Shown here one piece after another: positions 6,669 through 12,822 of a stretch of DNA of 14,243 nucleotides (position 1 is the first letter of the stretch; each line of letters begins with the position of its first letter). The notes under the pieces were generated by a model. The model was not told where the DNA came from. It searched no databases and was given only the letters and a program-made list of their open reading frames with translations. The stretch is from Bdellovibrionales bacterium. GTDB taxonomy: Bacteria > Bdellovibrionota > UBA1018 > CAIPTA01. A program made the position numbers and the translations under genes. Location of the stretch: positions 1-14,243 of the forward strand of contig JAKFYM010000057.1 of the NCBI GenBank assembly GCA_021730855.1, given 5' to 3'.

Positions 6669-7376
6669 ATGCAAGTACTCCATCGCTCCGAAACCCGCGG
6701 CCATGCCCACCACGGTTGGCTCGAAAGCCACCATACCTTCAGCTTCGCCGACTACTACGATCCCGAGCGCGAGCAGTTCGGCGCGCTCCGCGTGCTCAAC
6801 GACGATAGGGTGGCAGCAGGAGGGGGCTTTCCCACCCATCCGCACAAAGACATGGAAATCGTGACCATCCCGCTCACAGGCGCGCTCCAGCATAAAGACA
6901 GCACCGGGCGCTCCGAGGTGATCAAAAAGGGCGAGGTGCAGATCATGTCGGCCGGCAGCGGGATCCGCCACTCCGAGTTCAACGCCTCCAAAGACGAGGC
7001 CGTGACCCTGCTCCAAATCTGGGTGCTGCCCGAGAAGCTTGGTATCGAGCCCCGCTATGAACAAAAAGTGTTTTCCCTAGAGGATCGCAAAAACCGCTGG
7101 CAAGTGGTGGTCTCGCCGGATAGGCGCGAAGGTTCGGTCTGGATCAACCAGCAGGCCTATTTTTCGCTCACCGATCTCACTCCCGGAGGAAAAATCGATT
7201 TCCGCCTCCAGAACCCCAAACACGGGGCTTATTTTTTTGTGATCTCCGGAGAAGCCCAAGTGGGGAACGAAACGCTGCGCGCCCGGGATGCCTTGGGCCT
7301 CACGGATTTCGCTTCGGTCTCGATCGAGAGTGAGAAGGGCACCGAGCTTCTGGCGATCGAAATCCCGATGCTCTAG
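6669..7376 (+). CDS. Pirin-family bicupin, YhhW-like (possible quercetin 2,3-dioxygenase-type)
   Basis: A 235-residue cytosolic protein, close in length to E. coli YhhW. The N-terminal cupin carries the full pirin metal site: His57 and His59 in FPTHPHKDMEIVT, then His101 and Glu103 in GSGIRHSEFN. The opening GWLESHHTFSFADYYDP and the block FGALRVLNDD are hallmarks of the family. The C-terminal half is the degenerate second cupin (AYFFVISGEAQVG). YhhW and human pirin show quercetinase activity in vitro, but the in-cell role is unclear. The ATG at 6669 is set by AAGAGGTG at 6657-6664. It is transcribed alone, divergent from the DUF2914 unit and convergent with the amylase gene, whose stop it shares. 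Family assignment is secure; the catalytic role is uncertain. Confidence 0.94.
   Translation: MQVLHRSETRGHAHHGWLESHHTFSFADYYDPEREQFGALRVLNDDRVAAGGGFPTHPHKDMEIVTIPLTGALQHKDSTGRSEVIKKGEVQIMSAGSGIRHSEFNASKDEAVTLLQIWVLPEKLGIEPRYEQKVFSLEDRKNRWQVVVSPDRREGSVWINQQAYFSLTDLTPGGKIDFRLQNPKHGAYFFVISGEAQVGNETLRARDALGLTDFASVSIESEKGTELLAIEIPML
7373..7376. other. Second CTAG palindrome shared as stop codon by convergent genes
   Basis: TAG at 7374-7376 ends the pirin gene, and the complement of 7373-7375 is TAG ending the alpha-amylase gene. The arrangement is identical to that at 4756-4759: a 4-base tail-to-tail overlap with no terminator-like hairpin in between. Confidence 0.95.
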
Positions 7377-8764
7377 AGGCGATCCTCGGCGAGGGTCACA
7401 AAAGCCGTGCGCGGCGGCAGGGTGAGCGTGAGCTTGCCCTTCGCCACCTGCGCTTGCACTGCGCCCACTCTATAACGATTGGCATAAGTTCCACTCGGTA
7501 GGCGCGTGGTCACCTCTAAGGTGCGTGCGTTGCGAGAAGCGTTGATCACCACATGCCCGAGCGCGCCGCGGCCAAAGGCCAAGAACCCCCCCTCCTGCCA
7601 CACATCCGTGGCCCGGAACTCGGCGCTGGTGCGGTTGCGAAAGTCCACAAGCTCCGCCACGCCCGGAGCGCGATGCGCGCAAGTCCAGGGCGCGCGGCAT
7701 TGGCCCTTGGTAAGGGGCGAAAGGGTGTAGCGATCTTTTCCCGTGGGCGGGCCGGCATCGAAATCGTGAAATGTATAACCCGAATAGAGCTGCGGATAAC
7801 CGTAGGGCCAGGTGAGCACAAAGGCTAAACCTAATTCATAGAGGGCACGGTCCTTCACAAAAGACAGCAGCGGCTCCTCGGCCGGCCGGCGCTCGAGGTC
7901 ATGGTTCTCGAGAAAAACCACCGCGGCCTCGCTCGGCACTCCCATTTTTCCCGGCAGCTGAGTGAGCGCGCCGAGATCGCCCCGGCTAAAGGCCTCTCCC
8001 ACCACATAGGCATAAGGGAAAACATTCACATCGCCCAAGGGCAGGTAGGAACGCACATCCACCGGCTCGCCCGGACTGATGATCAGCTCCTGCACCACAT
8101 AGAAGGCGCCGCGCACGCGCGCAAAAATCCCGCGCATGTCCTCAGGGCTCATGTGTTTGGCCGCATCGATGCGAAAGCCGCTCACGCCAAGGTCGAGCAA
8201 ACGCTGCAAGAGCGTGGCAAGCTTGGCCTGCACCGGAGCTAGGCCCGTGTGGAGATCGGCCAGGTTCAGGAGCTCGCAGTTCAGGAGCTCATAGAGCGAG
8301 GTAAAATCGCGGATATCATCATTGCCGTTCCGGCCGCAGTGGTGGAATTCGTCGTAGGAAAAAAGGCCGGGGTATTCGTAGTGCGTGAAGCTCGTGCCCG
8401 AGAAGCCTTGGCCATCGATAAAGCCCGCCATATGGTTCAGCACCACGTCTGCATACACATCCACGCCTGCGGCACGGCAGCGGCGGAGCATTTCTTGTAG
8501 TTCTATTTCCGTGCCCGCGCGGCTTTCGAGCTTATGGCTCACGGGCTGGTAGCGTTCCCACCAGGGTTGGTTCGGGCGCCTCAGGTGCTCGGTGGGCGGA
8601 GAGATCTGTACAGCGGCAAAACCTTTTGGCCCTAAATAATTTTCGCACTCCTCGGCCACCGCCGTCCACGGCCACTCAAAGAGCTGCACCATCACGGTGC
8701 GGCCCGCTTGAGCGGTGGGCGGACGCGCCTCGGCCGTGAGCGCGAGCAAGAGCAGCCAGAGCAT
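7373..8764 (-). CDS. Secreted alpha-amylase, GH13 animal/marine-bacterial type
   Basis: A 463-residue endo-acting alpha-1,4-glucanase with an N-terminal export signal (hydrophobic residues 2-11, cleavage probably near residues 13-20). The strings VMVQLFEW, CENYLGPKGFAAVQISPP and PWWERYQPVS place it with animal and Pseudoalteromonas-type amylases. Conserved regions are DVVLNH (106-111), GFRIDAAKH (196-204, nucleophile Asp200), QELI (acid/base Glu226) and FLENHD (Asp289). Likely calcium ligands are Asn110, Arg152, Asp170 and His204. Cysteines 40/96, 143/163 and 356/362 match the three conserved disulfides, fitting an oxidising compartment. Of the chloride ligands, Arg198 and Asn287 remain, but the third position falls on Gln325. 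No starch-binding module is attached. The gene is last in the glucan operon; its ATG overlaps the MalK-type stop as TGATG. The signal lacks a basic residue at the very N-terminus, which is unusual. Confidence 0.95.
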   Translation of the reverse strand: MLWLLLLALTAEARPPTAQAGRTVMVQLFEWPWTAVAEECENYLGPKGFAAVQISPPTEHLRRPNQPWWERYQPVSHKLESRAGTEIELQEMLRRCRAAGVDVYADVVLNHMAGFIDGQGFSGTSFTHYEYPGLFSYDEFHHCGRNGNDDIRDFTSLYELLNCELLNLADLHTGLAPVQAKLATLLQRLLDLGVSGFRIDAAKHMSPEDMRGIFARVRGAFYVVQELIISPGEPVDVRSYLPLGDVNVFPYAYVVGEAFSRGDLGALTQLPGKMGVPSEAAVVFLENHDLERRPAEEPLLSFVKDRALYELGLAFVLTWPYGYPQLYSGYTFHDFDAGPPTGKDRYTLSPLTKGQCRAPWTCAHRAPGVAELVDFRNRTSAEFRATDVWQEGGFLAFGRGALGHVVINASRNARTLEVTTRLPSGTYANRYRVGAVQAQVAKGKLTLTLPPRTAFVTLAEDRL

Positions 8765-9825
8765 CAGACCTGCACCTCTACGGACTCTCCACTCTTCACG
8801 TCAAAGAGATGCGCCGCCCCTTCGGGCCAAGAGGCGAGGATTTTCGAATGCAGGGCGGGAATGCCTTCGTTGGGCAAAAGGGCCTGCATCGCGCCCCCTT
8901 CCTGGAGCCGCACATGCACTAATGCATGCGAGCCAAGGTCTTCCACGAGCTCCACGGTGCCGGCGAGCCCCGCGCCAGACTTTTGCAAACGCACTGATTC
9001 GGGCCGCACGCCTAGCTTCACGAGCCCGGTGGCCGGGGAACGCACCGGCATTCTCTGGCCGCCCACGTTCAAGGTCTTGCCATCGGTCTCGGCAGCAAGG
9101 AAATTCATCTCCGGCATGCCGATGAAGCCGGCCACAAAAGCATTGGCGGGCTTGCGATAGACTTCATGGGGCGTGCCCACCTGTTGTAAACGGCCACTAT
9201 TTAGAATCGCGATGCGATCGCCCATGGTGGTGGCTTCCACCTGGTCGTGAGTCACGTAGATCGAAGTGACCCCGAGCCGCTGCTGGAGCTTGCGGATCTC
9301 GGCCCGCATATGGTTGCGTAGGTGCGCATCGAGGTTCGAGAGCGGTTCGTCAAACAAAAATACTTTGGGCTTGCGCACCAGGGCGCGCCCGAGGGCCACG
9401 CGCTGCTTCTGCCCGCCGGAGAGCTCCTTGGGTTTGCGTTTCAAATAGGGCTCGAGCTTGAGCAGGTCCGCCGCCTCGCGCACCCGGTCCACGATCTCGG
9501 CCTCGCTGAGCTTGCGGGCCATGCGCAGGCCAAAGGCCATATTTTCGAACACATCCATATGCGGATAAAGCGCGTAGCTCTGGAAGACCATCGCGATGTC
9601 GCGGTCTTTCGGCTCGCGGCCGAGCACGTTTTTCCCGTCAATCAGCACCTCGCCCGCCGTGGGATCCTCGAGGCCCGCGATCAGGCGCAGGCAAGTGGAT
9701 TTTCCGCAGCCCGAGGGGCCTACCAGCACGAGAAACTCCCCCTGCTTCACTTCCAGATCCAGTTGCTCGAGTACCATGGTGGAACCAAACTTTTTCTGCA
9801 GGCCTTTTAATTGAAGAAAACTCAT
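8764..9825 (-). CDS. malK: Sugar ABC importer ATPase, MalK/UgpC/MsmX type
   Basis: A 353-residue ATPase. Motifs are Walker A GPSGCGKST (36-44), Q-loop Gln82 in MVFQSYALYPHM, signature LSGGQKQR (135-142), Walker B VFLFDEP (155-161) followed by LSNLD, and switch His193 in YVTHDQVEA. From about residue 235 (GFIGMPEMNF) comes the C-terminal OB-fold/TOBE region typical of CUT1 carbohydrate ATPases, where E. coli MalK carries regulatory contacts. It should dimerise and energise the MalF-like and MalG-like subunits encoded just upstream. The ATG at 9825 overlaps the malG stop as ATGA. A longer frame reaching 9936 would add 37 residues lying inside malG and is rejected. The stop overlaps the amylase start by 1 base. 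Whether this ATPase serves other sugar permeases, as MsmX does, cannot be told. Confidence 0.94.
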   Translation of the reverse strand: MSFLQLKGLQKKFGSTMVLEQLDLEVKQGEFLVLVGPSGCGKSTCLRLIAGLEDPTAGEVLIDGKNVLGREPKDRDIAMVFQSYALYPHMDVFENMAFGLRMARKLSEAEIVDRVREAADLLKLEPYLKRKPKELSGGQKQRVALGRALVRKPKVFLFDEPLSNLDAHLRNHMRAEIRKLQQRLGVTSIYVTHDQVEATTMGDRIAILNSGRLQQVGTPHEVYRKPANAFVAGFIGMPEMNFLAAETDGKTLNVGGQRMPVRSPATGLVKLGVRPESVRLQKSGAGLAGTVELVEDLGSHALVHVRLQEGGAMQALLPNEGIPALHSKILASWPEGAAHLFDVKSGESVEVQV

Positions 9826-10640
9826 CCCTTCACGCTCCCTAAAGTGAGACCAGAAACCAAGAATTTCGTGAGAAAGAGGAAGACCACCATCACGGGGATG
9901 CTCACCACCAAGGCGCCCGCGGCGTAGAGCCCCCACTGGGTGGAAAGGCTAGCCTGGAAGGTGCGCAATCCAAGCGGCAGGGTGTAGAGCTCCGGGTCCT
10001 GGATCACCACCGCGGCCACCACGTACTCGCTCCAGGCCGCAAGGAAACTAAAAAGCGCGGTCACCGCGAGCGCCGGGAGCGAGAGCGGGAGGACCACGCG
10101 CAAATACGCCTGGAGCGGGCTGCAGCCGTCGATGCGGGCGGCCTCTTCTAGCTCGCGCGGAACGGTGTCGAAAAAACTCTTCATCTGCCAGATGCAAAAA
10201 GGCAGGGCCGAAGAGGAATAGATCACGAAGAGCCCGATATACGAATCGATCAGGCTGAGCTTGGCGAGCACGATGAAAAAAGGCAGGAGCAGCATGGTGG
10301 CGGGAAAACTCTGGGTCACGAGCAGGGCCAGGAGGGCCGTGCGTTTGCCGCGGAACTCAAAGCGGCTGAGGGCATAACCCGAAATCGCGGCGAGGCTCAC
10401 GCCCGTGAGCGTGACCACCACGCTGATGATCAGGGAATTTTTGAGCCAGATCAGAAAATCCGTTTCCCGAAAGAGCGTGACAAAATTCCTAAGCGTGGCG
10501 CCCTCGGGAATCAGCGAGAGCGAGCGGAGCGAAAAGGCATTGTCTGGGCGGAGGGCCACGCCGAGCACATAGAGCACGGGGTAGACCGAGACAAAGGCCG
10601 CCAAACATAACAACAAAAACGAGATTGTGCGTTTTGGCAT
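9822..10640 (-). CDS. malG: Maltodextrin ABC importer permease, MalG type
   Basis: A 272-residue inner-membrane permease with six hydrophobic helices beginning at about residues 7-29. The cytoplasmic EAA coupling motif is complete (EEAARIDGCSPLQAYLRVVLPL, about 165-186), with the conserved A-R-I-D-G core that docks on the ATPase. The helix entry RYA/GYALSRFEF (about 87-96) is also standard for MalG-like CUT1 subunits. It pairs with the MalF-like half of the upstream fusion protein. The ATG at 10640 is preferred because a Shine-Dalgarno-like AGGAAGGGG (10658-10650) lies 9 bases upstream and it follows the fusion-gene stop after one base. The longer frame to 10700 would add a charged 20-residue extension lying inside the previous gene. 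The substrate (maltodextrin) is inferred from the flanking amylase and pullulanase, not from permease residues. Confidence 0.93.
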   Translation of the reverse strand: MPKRTISFLLLCLAAFVSVYPVLYVLGVALRPDNAFSLRSLSLIPEGATLRNFVTLFRETDFLIWLKNSLIISVVVTLTGVSLAAISGYALSRFEFRGKRTALLALLVTQSFPATMLLLPFFIVLAKLSLIDSYIGLFVIYSSSALPFCIWQMKSFFDTVPRELEEAARIDGCSPLQAYLRVVLPLSLPALAVTALFSFLAAWSEYVVAAVVIQDPELYTLPLGLRTFQASLSTQWGLYAAGALVVSIPVMVVFLFLTKFLVSGLTLGSVKG

Positions 10641-10641
10641 C

Positions 10642-12822
10642 TCAGTACACCCCTTCCTGCGTGCGCGCCCGACGAATGGAATACAGCGTGGCTCCGGCAA
10701 GCAAAAGGAAAATCAGCAAGGAGAGCGCTGCGCCATAGGCATAGCGGTATTGGTTGAACGCGGCCTTGTACACATAACTCACGAGAATATGGGTTTGGTC
10801 GGCGGGCTCGCCCCCATTGCTCACGAGCCAGATCACGTTGAGGTTGTTGAAGGTCCACACCGCTCCGAGCAGGGCCGCGGGAAGCATCACGGGCATCAGC
10901 AAAGGAAAAGTGATGCGCCAAAAACGCTGCCAGGCATTGGCTCCGTCCACACGCGCGGCTTCATAGAGCTGGCGCGGGATTGCCTGCAAGCCGCCGAGCG
11001 CCACCACCATCATGAAGGGAAAACCCAGCCACACATTGGTGATCACGCAGGCGGAGAAAGCCTCCCAAGGGCGGCTCAGCCACTGGATCGGGCTCATGTG
11101 CAGGAATTTTTCGAGCACCATGTTCACGGGCCCATACTCTTGGTGGAAGAGATAGCGCCAGGTGAGGGCCGTGATGTACTGGGGCACGGCCCAGGGAATG
11201 ATGAGAAGAGTGCGCAGGAGCGGCCGCGCCGGGAGAGTTTGGTCGAGCAGGAGCGCGAGGCAGACTCCGATCGTCACGTGCAAGCCCACATTGGTGAAGG
11301 TCCAAAGGAGGGTTTTGCCCAAGACCGCATACACATGCGGATCCATCAGCACCTCGGCATAGTGGTGCAGGCCGATCAGCTGCCAATCGCGAAAAGTGCG
11401 CAAGGAAAAATTGGAGACGGAGATCGCCACGTTGAAGACGAAGGGAAAAAACACCACCGCCAGGATCGCCAACAGCCCGGGCAGGAGGAAGGCATAGGCC
11501 AGGCGCTGCGGCCCCATAAGGCCCACCACGATCCGGCGCGCGGCGCGCAGGAAAAAATAAATCATCGCGATCAGAAGCGCCCAGAGAATCCCTTTGGCGA
11601 GCAAGAGGGTTTTCCCCGGCTGCACCACCTCGTTCATGGCGCGGATCTGCCGGAGCGCGAGCGCTTGCGCTTCCTTGGCGGCGGCTTCGGGCGTGAGCAT
11701 GCCACCGAGCACCGATTGGTAGGGCCCACGAAGCGCGTCCCAGACGGCGCGAATCTCCGGCACCACCGGCATGGGCGAACCCTTTTGCAAGATCGGGCCC
11801 GAGGCCAGGAGCAAGGGATCCTGGGCTGAGGCCGGGCGCGCGGAGAGGCGCGAGGGCAGGGCACTCACGCGTTCGGCAAAAAGCGCCTGCACGGGAGCGC
11901 TCGTGAGATAGCGCAAGAGCTCGAGAGCGAGCTCTTTGTCCTCGCCCGTCACATTGGCGTTCAGCGAATAGGCCTTGGTACCCACAAGCGGGCTCGGCCA
12001 CAGATTGGTGGCGCTCACTTTCGGGAGCGGAGCAATGCCGAAATCCATGCCGGCGGCACGGTAGTCGCCCCACGACCAATCGCCATTGATCAGCATTGCG
12101 GCCTTGCCTTCTTTGAAAAGGGCGTTGGCGGTCTCGTAGTCACTTTCGTTGGGCACGATTTTGTATTTCGTGCGCAGGTCGCGGATGAAAGCGAAGGCCT
12201 GCTGCACGGCTAGGGTGTCGAGGGCCGGGCCCTTCTCGCTAAAGAACTCCCCTCCGAAGCCCGCGATCCAGGGCACGAAGAAAAAAGGCTCGGTGAAATT
12301 CCACGCCAGCCCGTAGCGCTCGGGGCGGCCATCTTTGTTTTCATCTATGGTATTGGCCTGGCCAATGCGGATCAGCTCGTCGGTGGTGCGCGGAGGCTCC
12401 TTCACGAGTTTTTTGTTGTAGATCAGCATGAGGTGGTTCCCCACCCCATCCCCCACGGCATAGAGCTGCCCCTGGTAGGTGACTAAGGCCGAAGGGTCAA
12501 AATCCTGAAGCTCCGTGGGCGGGAGAACTCCGGGCAGAGGCGCGATCAGGCCCATGGTGGCCAGCGGGCCCACTTGGTCGCTCGGGCCATAGATGAGCTC
12601 CGGGCCACTGCCGCCTAAGGCCGCAGCCTGGAAGGAAGAACGCAATTCTTCCGTCTCGCGATAGGTGAGCACCACCTTCACGCCGGGATGCGCGGCCTCG
12701 AAACGATCCGCAGCCTCGCGCAAGACCTCGCGGTAGGAATAGATCATCTGGTGCCAGAGGTGGACTTTCCGCTCGGCCGCCTCAGCTGCCGGGGTGAGGA
12801 AAAAAAACAAAAGCCAAATCAT
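10642..12822 (-). CDS. Fusion of maltodextrin-binding protein and MalF-type permease
   Basis: A 726-residue chimera. Residues 1-15 form a signal-like helix. Residues ~18-400 are a MalE-type (SBP_bac_1/8) binding protein: VHLWHQM, FEAAHPGVKV, ELIYGPSDQVGPLATMGLI, FKEGKAAMLINGDWS, DFGIAPLPKV. Residues 405-427 are an extra membrane helix ending in RAARR. Residues ~438-726 are a complete six-helix MalF-like permease with EAA motif YEAARVDGANAWQRFWRITFP (620-640). The added helix returns the chain from periplasm to cytosol, with its positive charges inside, so the permease keeps its normal orientation; this supports a genuine fusion. The ATG at 12822 overlaps the pullulanase stop (ATGA), with GGGGAG (12835-12830) 7 bases upstream. 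An ATG at 12837 lacks a ribosome site but would give a more usual RR n-region. No separate malE or malF exists in the window. Cleavage of the signal is uncertain. Confidence 0.93.
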   Translation of the reverse strand: MIWLLFFFLTPAAEAAERKVHLWHQMIYSYREVLREAADRFEAAHPGVKVVLTYRETEELRSSFQAAALGGSGPELIYGPSDQVGPLATMGLIAPLPGVLPPTELQDFDPSALVTYQGQLYAVGDGVGNHLMLIYNKKLVKEPPRTTDELIRIGQANTIDENKDGRPERYGLAWNFTEPFFFVPWIAGFGGEFFSEKGPALDTLAVQQAFAFIRDLRTKYKIVPNESDYETANALFKEGKAAMLINGDWSWGDYRAAGMDFGIAPLPKVSATNLWPSPLVGTKAYSLNANVTGEDKELALELLRYLTSAPVQALFAERVSALPSRLSARPASAQDPLLLASGPILQKGSPMPVVPEIRAVWDALRGPYQSVLGGMLTPEAAAKEAQALALRQIRAMNEVVQPGKTLLLAKGILWALLIAMIYFFLRAARRIVVGLMGPQRLAYAFLLPGLLAILAVVFFPFVFNVAISVSNFSLRTFRDWQLIGLHHYAEVLMDPHVYAVLGKTLLWTFTNVGLHVTIGVCLALLLDQTLPARPLLRTLLIIPWAVPQYITALTWRYLFHQEYGPVNMVLEKFLHMSPIQWLSRPWEAFSACVITNVWLGFPFMMVVALGGLQAIPRQLYEAARVDGANAWQRFWRITFPLLMPVMLPAALLGAVWTFNNLNVIWLVSNGGEPADQTHILVSYVYKAAFNQYRYAYGAALSLLIFLLLAGATLYSIRRARTQEGVY

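Noticed and set aside
9826..9936. 37-residue N-terminal extension of the MalK-type ATPase
   Set aside because: It lies inside malG, is arginine/glycine-rich and has no counterpart in the family. The ATGA overlap at 9822-9825 gives a standard start.
10641..10700. 20-residue N-terminal extension of MalG
   Set aside because: It overlaps the end of the fusion gene and is polar. The ATG at 10640 has a Shine-Dalgarno-like AGGAAGGGG and leads directly into the first helix.
10627..11829. 400-residue open frame on the + strand opposite the binding-protein/permease fusion
   Set aside because: Its composition is very rich in His, Gln, Glu and Arg, with no domain; it mirrors the codon pattern of the real membrane-protein gene.
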